Of a stretch of 64,000 nt of DNA, positions 57,360 through 64,000 are shown in pieces. The position numbers and the translations under genes were made by a program. The stretch lies in the NCBI RefSeq assembly GCF_003287935.1, contig NZ_CP030287.1, positions 4,244,267 through 4,308,266 of the forward strand, written 5' to 3'. The notes under the pieces were generated by a model. It was given only the letters and a program-made list of their open reading frames with translations. It was not told where the DNA came from and made no database searches. The first letter of the stretch is position 1, and every line of letters begins with the position of its first letter. The DNA comes from Streptomyces sp. ICC1. Its GTDB lineage: Bacteria > Actinomycetota > Actinomycetes > Streptomycetales > Streptomycetaceae.

Positions 57360-59120
57360 ATGGAAGAGTTCGGTCGGCGCCGGTTCCTGGCCCGGGCAGC
57401 CGGGGCACTCGGGAGGGCCGGGGCCGCCGGGGCGACCGGGGTCAAAGCCCTCACCGGCATCGCGGCGGCCGCCACCGGCGCGGCCCGCGACGCGGCGAGC
57501 GCGGCGGGGTACGTCGAGGTGCAGCTGCTCCACATCACCGACCTGCACGGCTACCTCGGCGCTCCCCCCGCCCGGGACTCCGTCATCACCGGCGCGGGCG
57601 GCAGGAAGTACGCCGTCGGCGGGGGTCGCCTACCTGGCAACCCATCTCGCGCGGTTGCGGGAGGGCCGGGCCAACTCGATCTTCTTCGCTCCGGGCGACC
57701 TCTTCTCCGGCTGGGAGTTCCCCGCGTTCACCCTCGCCGACGAGCCGACGATCGAGGCCCTGAACCGGCTCGGACTGGACTTCGCCACGGCCGGCAACCA
57801 CGAGTTCGACCGTACGCCCGGCTTCCTGCGCGGGCACATGGAGCAGGGTCTCCCCTACGAGGGGGCGGGCCGGACCAACACGTTCCCCGACTCGGGCGGC
57901 GCCCTCTTCCACGGCGCCGACTTCCGCTACGACAGCGCCAACGCCGTGTCCGCCGCGACCGGGGAGACGGTGCTCCCCCCGTACCACGTCGAGTGGGTCG
58001 ACGCCCCGGGCGGGCGGCGCCTGCCCATCGGCTTCATCCACCTGACGGCCGTCGGCACCGAGTTCCTCGGGAACTCCTTCCAGCCCGGCCTCGCCACCCT
58101 CGACGAGCTGGCCTCCGCCAACCTCTGCGCGGCCCGGCTCAAGGAGCTGGGGGTCGGGGCCATCGTGCTCAGCATGCACGACGGGGCCGTGGCGGGCGCC
58201 GACTTCGACTCCGGCGAGGATCCGAGCGGTCCGGCGTACGAACTGGCGCTGCGCGTCTCCCCGGACATCGACGCGATCGTCACCGGGCACTGGCACCACG
58301 CCTTCAACATGATGCTCCCGGACCCCCTGGGGCGGGGCGCCAGCGCGCCTCCTTCAGCCGCCGCCTCTCGCCGGCCGGGGAGTCCACCATGGGCAACCTC
58401 GTCGCCGACTGGGCGCTGTGGGCCGCGGGACAGGCTCCCGACTCCTTCGACACCAGCCCCCGGCCCGCCCGCTCCGGCGCGGTCCTGGCGCTCATCGCAC
58501 TCGCCCCGCGCGTCGGCCGCAGCGTCGTCAACACGGACCTGCCCGCCGGTCCCGCCCTGGACGACCCGGTCGCCTTCGAGCGGGCGTGGCGGGCCGTCGG
58601 CTACGGATGCCCGCTGGTCAGCGCCGAGGTGAGCGGACGGCAGATCCACGACGCCCTGGAGCAGCAGTGGGCCCCGGACGGAGCCGGAGTGCTGACCTAC
58701 GCGCCGCTCGCCGTCTCGGCCAACGTCCGCTACTCCTTCGACGCGGCGGGGCCGGCCGGGGACCGGGTCGCGCCGGGCGACGTCCTCATCGGCGGCGCCG
58801 CGTTGCGCCCGGAGGCGTCGTACCGGGCGGTGACCACCTCGTACACGCTGACCGGGCAGGACGGCTACCCGGCTTTCGGCGGGTACCGGGAGCCGGCCCG
58901 CCACCGGCGCGACACGGACAGCTTCCCCGCGTACGTCGCGGCCCTCGGCATCCTGGAGGCCGTCTCCACGGGCCGGGTGACCGCGAAGGGCGCGGCCCTC
59001 CTCGACCCCGGGGAGGAGGCCCTGCTACTGGCGCCGGCCGGTCCGGTGCCCGGGCTGGCGACGCCCGTCGCGGCGGAGGAGGAGGCCGCCCGGGACGCGG
59101 GCCGCCGGCCGGTGTGCTGA
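57360..59120 (+). pseudogene. Secreted 5'-nucleotidase/UshA-like phosphoesterase, frameshifted and internally deleted
   Basis: ATG 57360 starts a twin-arginine signal (GRRRFLARAAGALGRAGAAG). YVEVQLLHITDLHGYLGAPP holds the first metal ligands. After an extra G in a run of five (57621-57625) the family sequence continues in the next frame: VAYLATHLARLREGRANSIFFAPGDLFSGWEFPAFTLADEPTIEALNRLGLDFATAGNHEFDR through VTGHWHHAFNMMLPDP (metal His pair). Near 58330 it breaks again: about 90-110 residues normally linking the catalytic and substrate domains are absent. Frame 1 returns at ASFSRRLSPAGESTMGNLVADWALWA, running to LVSAEVSGRQIHDALEQQW...YRAVTTSYTLTGQDGYPAFG and the stop. An intact version would release nucleosides from external nucleotides. 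Confidence 0.85.
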
Positions 59121-59179
59121 CCCCGCTCAGGGGCCGCGCTCAGGGCCGGGGCCACGGGCCGGCTCTCAGGGGCCGGCTC

Positions 59180-60658
59180 TCAGGGGCCGAGCGGGAGGGT
59201 GGCCACCAGGCGGGCGCCCTTCGGGGAGTCCCGGACAGTGAGGGTGCCGCCCAGCCGCAGGGCGATGTCGCGGGCGATGGCCAGGCCCAGGCCGGTACCG
59301 CCCTCGTCACGGGCGCGGGCGTCGTCGAGCCGGGTGAAGCGTTCGAAGACGCGCTCGCGGTCGGCCGGCGCTATGCCCGCTCCGTCGTCGACGACCTCCA
59401 GCACGGCCTCGCCGCGCACCTCGTCCACGGCGAGCACCAGCACGACCCGGCCCTCGGCGTGCCGCCGCGCGTTGTCGAGCAGGTTGGTGACCAGCCGGGA
59501 CAGCCAGTGGGTGCTGCCGCGCACCGCGATCCCCGGGGCCACGTCCGCCCGTACCGGCACCCGGTCGCCCTTGCGCGGGCGCACCGCCTCGAGGACCACC
59601 TCCGTGAGGTCGACGGCGGCGCGGGGCGGCGGTTCCGAGGTGTCGAGGCGGGCCAGCAGGAGCAGGTCGGCCGCGAGGTCCTGGAGCCGGACGGTGTCCT
59701 CCAGCGCGCCGCTGAGCAGTTCTCCCCACAGGGCCGGGTCCGGGTGGGCCTGCGCCACCTCCAGTTGGGTGCGCAGCACGGTGATCGGGCTGCGCAGCTC
59801 GTGGGAGGCGTCCGCGATGAAGCGGCGCTGGCGGATGCCGGAGGCCTCCAGCCGGTCCAGGGTGGCGTTCATGGTGACGGCGAGCCGGGCCACCTCGTCG
59901 CGGGTGTGCGGGACGGGCACTCGGCGGTGCAGTTCCCGGTCTCCGATCTCGGCGACCTCGGCGCGGATGGCCTCGACGGGGCGCAGCGCCCAGCCCGTGA
60001 CCCGCCAGGTGATCGCGGCCACGACCAGGACGAGCAGCGGGACCGCGATGAACAGCGCCGCCATGATGGTGTCGTCGGCCGTGTCGGCGTCCCGGAGCGA
60101 GGTCCCGGCGTAGACGGTGACCAGGTCCTTGGACGTCACGGTGGTCACCTGGACGACGCGCTGGCGGTGTTCCTCGCGCACCCGCCCTGCCTTCCAGGTG
60201 TCCCGGACGGTGCCGGGCGTGCGCGGCGGGGCCGGGGCGAGGGCGGGGCGCCCGGCGAGGTTGGGGCTGGCCGCCAGGACCCGGCCCTGCGCGTCGACGA
60301 CCTGCAGGAAGTCCGTGCCCCGGCCCGGCACGGGTGCGGGGTCCAGCCGGCCCGCGGCCACCAGCGCCGCGATGTTGACGGCCTGGGCCTCGGCATCCGC
60401 CTGGGCACCGCGCGTCAGGTTGGTCTCCAGCGCCCCCAGCAGGGCGAAGGAGGCCGCGCCGAGGGCCAGCGCCACGACGGCGGAGGCGCCGAGGGTGGCC
60501 TGGGCGCGCACGGACCTGGGGCGCAGCCGGTGCGCGGTTTCGCGCAGTCGGTACGCCGCCTCGCGCAGCCGGTACGCCGCCTCGCGCAGCCGGTACGCCG
60601 CCTCGCGCGACCGGGTCGGGGCCTGGGGGCGGTCCTGGTCGCCGTACGGCTCAGCCAC
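59180..60658 (-). CDS. Sensor histidine kinase (CutS-like)
   Basis: 492 residues from GTG 60658, overlapping the response regulator stop by 8 nt. Span 1 (AQATLGASAVVALALGAASFALLGALETNL) follows a cytosolic tail. An extracellular sensor of about 120 residues and span 2 (IMAALFIAVPLLVLVVAAITWRVTGWAL) come next. HAMP, H-box FIADASHELRSPITVLRTQLE, N-box LSRLVTNLLDNARRHAEG, G1 EVVDDGAGIAPADRERVFERF and G2 GGTGLGLAIARDIALRLGG complete it. The N-terminal tail has four heptads (REAAYRL x3, RETAHRL) that may form a coiled coil. Partner of the regulator encoded upstream. The domain order matches streptomycete CutS-type kinases. Confidence 0.9.
   Translation of the reverse strand: MAEPYGDQDRPQAPTRSREAAYRLREAAYRLREAAYRLRETAHRLRPRSVRAQATLGASAVVALALGAASFALLGALETNLTRGAQADAEAQAVNIAALVAAGRLDPAPVPGRGTDFLQVVDAQGRVLAASPNLAGRPALAPAPPRTPGTVRDTWKAGRVREEHRQRVVQVTTVTSKDLVTVYAGTSLRDADTADDTIMAALFIAVPLLVLVVAAITWRVTGWALRPVEAIRAEVAEIGDRELHRRVPVPHTRDEVARLAVTMNATLDRLEASGIRQRRFIADASHELRSPITVLRTQLEVAQAHPDPALWGELLSGALEDTVRLQDLAADLLLLARLDTSEPPPRAAVDLTEVVLEAVRPRKGDRVPVRADVAPGIAVRGSTHWLSRLVTNLLDNARRHAEGRVVLVLAVDEVRGEAVLEVVDDGAGIAPADRERVFERFTRLDDARARDEGGTGLGLAIARDIALRLGGTLTVRDSPKGARLVATLPLGP
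60520..60603. repeat. 21-nt tandem repeat in the kinase N-terminus
   Basis: Three near-identical 21-nt units (60541-60561, 60562-60582, 60583-60603) plus one diverged copy (60520-60540) encode the REAAYRL heptads. The frame is kept because the unit is seven codons. Confidence 0.85.
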
Positions 60659-61328
60659 CGTCGGCCGCCAGCCGGTAGCCGGCACCCCGGACGGTCTCCA
60701 CGGCGGCCCGGCCGAAGGGGGCGTCTATCTTCCGGCGCAGGGCGCTGACGTGGACCTCGACGACGTTGAGGTCGCCCTCGTAGGCGGCGTCCCAGACCTG
60801 TTCGAGGATCTCCCGCTTGGGCACCACCTCTCCTGCCCGGCTCGCCAGGTGTACGAGCACGGCGAACTCGCGCGAGGTCAGCCGGGCTTCGACGCCGCCG
60901 CGCGTACAGCGGCGGCGGGCCGGGTCGACGACGAGGTCGCCGAACTCCATGACCTGCGGGCTGCGGCGGCCGGTGCGCCGGATCAGGGCGCGCAGCCGGG
61001 CCACGAGGACGACGTAGGAGAACGGCTTGGAGAGGAAGTCGTCCGCTCCGGTGTCGAGGGCCTCGGCCTCGTCGTACTCGCCGTCCTTCGCGGTGAGCAT
61101 GAGGATGCCGGACTCGCAGCCGGCGGCGCGCAGCCGGGCGCAGACCCGGTAGCCGTTGAGGCCGGGCAGCATGATGTCGAGCACGATGGCGTCGTAGTCG
61201 TGCTCGCCGGCCATCCACAGGCCTTGCGGACCGTCGTGCGCCGTGTCCACGGTGAAGCCCTCGGCCATCAGACCCCGTTGCAGGGCCGCGGCCAGCCGCC
61301 GCTCGTCCTCGACTACCAGTACGCGCAT
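60651..61328 (-). CDS. OmpR-family response regulator (CutR-like)
   Basis: 225 residues. Receiver: MRVLVVEDERRLAAALQRGLMAEGFTVDTAHDG, phosphoacceptor Asp in YDAIVLDIMLPGLNGYRVC, Thr in ILMLTAKD, Lys in ADDFLSKPFSYVVLVARLRALIRR. The C-terminal winged helix is MEFGDLVVDPARRRCTRGGVEARLTSREFAVLVHLASRAGEVVPKREILEQVWDAAYEGDLNVVEVHVSALRRKIDAPFGRAAVETVRGAGYRL. It is co-translated with the kinase (8-nt overlap). Direct CTTCAGC repeats upstream, shared with the divergent PepSY gene, are its likely binding site. Confidence 0.94.
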   Translation of the reverse strand: MRVLVVEDERRLAAALQRGLMAEGFTVDTAHDGPQGLWMAGEHDYDAIVLDIMLPGLNGYRVCARLRAAGCESGILMLTAKDGEYDEAEALDTGADDFLSKPFSYVVLVARLRALIRRTGRRSPQVMEFGDLVVDPARRRCTRGGVEARLTSREFAVLVHLASRAGEVVPKREILEQVWDAAYEGDLNVVEVHVSALRRKIDAPFGRAAVETVRGAGYRLAADGG

Positions 61329-61360
61329 GGGGCAAGGTTCTCAGGTCGCGCCGCCTGCTT

Positions 61361-61399
61361 GCTGAAGGGTTCTTCAGCTCGCTTCAGCGGAGCTTCAGC
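61361..61399. promoter_or_regulatory. Putative response-regulator box: three CTTCAGC direct repeats plus one inverted copy
   Basis: CTTCAGC at 61372-61378, 61382-61388 and 61393-61399 (spacing 10 and 11 bp, one helical turn), preceded by the inverted copy GCTGAAG at 61361-61367. Position between divergent RR and PepSY genes fits an OmpR-type site. Confidence 0.7.
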
Positions 61400-61460
61400 G
61401 TCGAGCTCGCAGGATCGGCCGAGCCGGGCACGTCGCCCGGAGAACGCGAGGAGCATCCAG

Positions 61461-62135
61461 ATGACCGATTCCAGTCCCCAGCCGCCCGAGAACCCGGCGG
61501 GTCCGGGCGAGGGCAGTGCCCCCGAGCCGGACAAGGCGCCGGGGCGCGGTGCCCGGCTCGCCCGGTTCGCCCGTGAGGGCCGGACCCGTTGGGTGGCGCT
61601 CGGACTCGTGGTCGTGGCGGCCGGCGTCGCGGGGGCCGCGACCGCGGCCGTGGCGGACCACGAGCACGACGTACGGCGCACGCGCGCGGAGCGCGTCTGG
61701 GACCGGCACGACATCGAGCGGCAGGCGGACGGTGCGCTGACGGCGCCGCTGCCCGCGCGCCCCGGCAAGCAGGACAAGCCCGGTCAGCCGGGTCAGCCCG
61801 GGCTCAAGGGCGAGAAGGGCGGCGTGCGCAAGGACGGCGCGGAGAAGCCCGGGCTGCCGGACGGGCCGGACGGCACCGTCGTGGACCGGCCCGACCGGGC
61901 GCCCGTACCGCTTCCCGCGCTGCCGGCCGCGCAGGCCCTGGAGAAGGCGGAGGCCGCCGTGCCCGGCGGCAAGGCCGAGGCGCTGCGGGTGGTCGCCCAG
62001 GAGGGCGGCGGGAGCGCGTGGCGCGTGGTCGTCCTCGGCTCCGACGGGGTCCGGCACGCCGTGACCCTGGCCGGCGCCGACGGCGCGGTCACGAGCAACA
62101 CGGTCGCGGGGAAGGGCGCCGGGGCGGGCCGCTGA
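61461..62135 (+). CDS. PepSY-domain membrane protein
   Basis: 224 residues. A Pro/Glu-rich cytosolic tail is followed by one membrane span (TRWVALGLVVVAAGVAGAATAAV). The extracellular part starts with DHEHDVRRTRAERVWDRHDIERQ, passes a collagen-like Gly/Pro/Lys linker (PGKQDKPGQPGQPGLKGEKGG), and ends in a PepSY unit (LPAAQALEKAEAAVPGGKAEALRVVAQEGGGSAWRVVVLGSDGVRHAVTLAGADGAVTSN). PepSY proteins often inhibit extracellular proteases or report envelope stress. Divergent from and probably controlled by the response regulator next to it, it may be the effector or a feedback sensor. Confidence 0.85.
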   Translation: MTDSSPQPPENPAGPGEGSAPEPDKAPGRGARLARFAREGRTRWVALGLVVVAAGVAGAATAAVADHEHDVRRTRAERVWDRHDIERQADGALTAPLPARPGKQDKPGQPGQPGLKGEKGGVRKDGAEKPGLPDGPDGTVVDRPDRAPVPLPALPAAQALEKAEAAVPGGKAEALRVVAQEGGGSAWRVVVLGSDGVRHAVTLAGADGAVTSNTVAGKGAGAGR

Positions 62136-62154
62136 GCGGCGCCGGCCGCTCGCG

Positions 62155-62290
62155 TCAGGTGTCCGGTGTCTGATGTCCGGTGTCCGGCCCGCTGCGGCGG
62201 GCCGTACACCGGACGACGCCGTACACCGGACGACGCCGTACATCGGACAACACCGGAGAACACCGGACACCGGACCGCGCCGGACGCGGG
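62155..62290. repeat. Compound repeat with two hairpins between convergent genes
   Basis: Four or five copies of a GTCCGGTGT/ACACCGGAC core. The outer stem GTCCGGTGTCCGG (62175-62187) pairs with CCGGACACCGGAC (62263-62275). Inside are GCCCGC / GCGGGC (62186-62201) and a roughly 16-nt tandem unit CCGTACACCGGACGAC (three copies). It probably stops transcription from both sides. Confidence 0.7.
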
Positions 62291-62319
62291 GCCCGTCGGC
62301 GTACGCCCGGTGCCCGCCG

Positions 62320-63963
62320 CTACGACCCCGCGATCGGGTCCGGCGCCAGCAGCCGGGCCGCCGCCTCCCGCATCTCGATCTTGCGGATCTTGCCCGTCAC
62401 GGTCATCGGGAACTCCTCCACGACGTGGACGTAGCGCGGGATCTTGAAGTGGGCCAGCCGGCCCTCGCAGTACGCGCGGACGGCCGCCGCGGTCAGCGGC
62501 TCCGCGCCCTCGCGCATCCGTACCCACGCCATCAGCTCCTCCCCGTACTTCGGGTCGGGCACGCCGATCACCTGGACGTCCATGACGTCCGGGTGCCCGT
62601 GCAGGAACTCCTCGATCTCGCGCGGGTAGAGGTTCTCGCCGCCCCGGATCACCATGTCCTTGATCCGGCCGGTGATGCTCAGGTAGCCGTCGCCGTCCAT
62701 GACGGCGAGGTCCCCCGTGTGCATCCAGCGCGCCGCGTCGACGGCCTCCGCGGTGCGCTCGGGCTGGTCCCAGTAGCCGAGCATCACGGAGTAGCCGCGG
62801 GTGCACAGCTCGCCCGGCTCGCCGCGCGGGACGGTCCTGCCGGAGGCCGGGTCGACGACCTTGACCTCCAGGTGCGGGCCGACTCGGCCCACGGTCGCGA
62901 CGCGGCGCTCGACCGAGTCGTCCACGCGGGTCTGGGTCGAGACCGGCGAGGTCTCCGTCATCCCGTAGCAGATGGACACCTCGCGCATGCCCATCCGGTC
63001 GATGACCTCCTTCATCACCTCGACCGGGCAGGGCGAGCCCGCCATGATGCCGGTGCGCAGGCTGGAGAGGTCGTAGGACTCGAAGTCCGGGTGGGCCAGC
63101 TCGGCGATGAACATGGTGGGGACGCCGTAGAGCGAGGTGCAGGCCTCCGCCTGGACGGCTGCCAGGGTGGCGCCCGGTTCGAAGGCGGGCGCGGGGATGA
63201 CCATGGCCGCGCCGTGGCTGGTACAGGCGAGGTTGCCCATGACCATGCCGAAGCAGTGGTAGAAGGGCACCGGGATGCAGACCCGGTCCAGTTCGGTGTA
63301 GCCGCACAGCTCGCCCACGAAGTAGGCGTTGTTCAGGATGTTGTGGTGCGAGAGCGTCGCGCCCTTCGGGAAGCCGGTGGTCCCCGAGGTGTACTGCACG
63401 TTGACGGGGTCGTCCGGGCTCAGCGCGGCCTGGGCCCGGACGAGGTCGGCCCGGTCGGCGCTCCGTCCGCGCTCCAGCAGGGAGTTCCAGAGCGGACCGT
63501 CCAGCAGGGCCACGAACTCCAGCGCCTCGCAGCGCGGCCGGACCTCCTCGATCATGGCGGCGTAGTCGGAGGTCTTGAAGCGGTCCGCGGCCGCCAGCAG
63601 CCGGATTCCGGACTGACGCAGGACGTACTCCAGCTCGTGGGAGCGGTACGCCGGGTTCACGGTGACGAGGATCGCCCCGATCCTGGCGGTGGCGTACTGC
63701 ACCAGCGTCCACTCGGCGCGGTTGGGCGCCCAGATGCCGACCCGGTCCCCCTTGGCGATGCCCAGGTCCAGCAGTCCGAGGGCGAGGGCGTCGACGTCGG
63801 CGGCGAACCGCGCGTACGTCCACCGGCGCCCGGTCGCCGCCTCGACGAGGGCGTCCCGGTCGGGGAACCGGCGTACGGTGCGGTCGAAGTTCTCGCCGAT
63901 GGTGTCGCCCAGCAGCGGCACCTCGCACGCCCCCGACGCGTAGCTCGACTCGACGGACGGCAC
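62320..63963 (-). CDS. Acyl-CoA synthetase (AMP-binding, fatty-acid type)
   Basis: 547 residues from GTG 63963. The ATP P-loop is [22 protein letters not shown], the adenine block [14 protein letters not shown], the motor hinge [39 protein letters not shown] and the catalytic Lys is in [14 protein letters not shown]. This order and length match medium/long-chain fatty-acyl-CoA ligases (FadD3/AcsM-like). It activates a carboxylic acid via acyl-AMP for beta-oxidation or lipid assembly. Upstream sequence to the window end shows no gene start. Confidence 0.93.
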   Translation of the reverse strand: MPSVESSYASGACEVPLLGDTIGENFDRTVRRFPDRDALVEAATGRRWTYARFAADVDALALGLLDLGIAKGDRVGIWAPNRAEWTLVQYATARIGAILVTVNPAYRSHELEYVLRQSGIRLLAAADRFKTSDYAAMIEEVRPRCEALEFVALLDGPLWNSLLERGRSADRADLVRAQAALSPDDPVNVQYTSGTTGFPKGATLSHHNILNNAYFVGELCGYTELDRVCIPVPFYHCFGMVMGNLACTSHGAAMVIPAPAFEPGATLAAVQAEACTSLYGVPTMFIAELAHPDFESYDLSSLRTGIMAGSPCPVEVMKEVIDRMGMREVSICYGMTETSPVSTQTRVDDSVERRVATVGRVGPHLEVKVVDPASGRTVPRGEPGELCTRGYSVMLGYWDQPERTAEAVDAARWMHTGDLAVMDGDGYLSITGRIKDMVIRGGENLYPREIEEFLHGHPDVMDVQVIGVPDPKYGEELMAWVRMREGAEPLTAAAVRAYCEGRLAHFKIPRYVHVVEEFPMTVTGKIRKIEMREAAARLLAPDPIAGS

Positions 63964-64000
63964 ATGGACCCCCTGGGCTCGGTGGCGGGCGCCGGAGCCC

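Noticed and set aside
56897..57538. Minus-strand ORF overlapping the start of the 5'-nucleotidase pseudogene
   Set aside because: Ala/Arg/Pro-rich composition with no family match; it is antisense to the recognisable TAT signal and phosphoesterase domain.

Overview
This is high-GC, GTG-start-rich chromosomal DNA from a Streptomyces or a very close relative. Twin-arginine and lipobox signals, a SnoaL-type sigma factor, a bacterial nitric oxide synthase, a CutRS-like two-component system, NeuB and polysialyltransferase homologues, and a LitR-type B12 photoregulator all point that way. No tRNA, rRNA, CRISPR array, IS element or prophage was recognised.

The window is probably not one continuous piece of chromosome. 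Around 1039 the 3' part of metH stops exactly where a fold-back inverted copy of the neighbouring ABC ATPase gene begins. At 48720-48789 a complete, mutated Illumina Nextera i5 adapter (P5, 8-nt index, read-1 primer, Tn5 mosaic end) lies between a truncated neuB and a DUF4239 gene. I read these as two assembly joins. They divide the window into a metH end (1-1038), a main block (about 1272-48719) and a right block (48790-64000). A third defect (frameshift plus apparent internal deletion) hits a 5'-nucleotidase gene at 57.6-58.3 kb.

Main block, left to right. (i) A sulfonate-type ABC transporter (permease, truncated ATPase) lies behind a leaderless 27-codon leader peptide ending CCRGC, a likely cysteine-sensing attenuator. 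(ii) Cytochrome P450, HAD phosphatase and Lrp regulator genes follow. (iii) A probable light-response island at 5.9-15.7 kb contains a four-gene operon with 4-nt GTGA overlaps (FAD oxidoreductase, DUF1365, CFA-synthase-like methyltransferase, DUF1295). It also holds a divergent SDR/DUF2867 protein, photolyase coupled to a LitR/CarH-like B12 regulator, an ECF sigma factor and a DUF1275 protein. (iv) Housekeeping and stress genes run from 15.7 to 28 kb: phosphatase, amino-acid permease, Usp, FUSC transporter, nitric oxide synthase, lactonase, sirohydrochlorin chelatase, uracil-DNA glycosylase, sortase, VanZ, PspC and lipoproteins. (v) Nucleoside salvage: add at 28.3 kb and the bmpA-ATPase-two permeases-cdd-deoA locus at 37.9-45 kb, tied together by four copies of a CTACGCGCGTAG palindrome. 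Regulators, an MFS exporter, conserved hypotheticals and a SigG-like sigma factor lie between them. (vi) An M20 amidohydrolase, then two genes for a sialic-acid-like cell-wall polymer (polysialyltransferase family, NeuB).

Right block: DUF4239, acetyltransferase, lipoprotein, TetR, GlxA-type regulator, cysteine hydrolase, DinB protein, a fused ABC exporter, the damaged 5'-nucleotidase, a CutRS-like two-component pair with a divergent PepSY membrane protein and its likely binding repeats, and a fatty-acyl-CoA synthetase.
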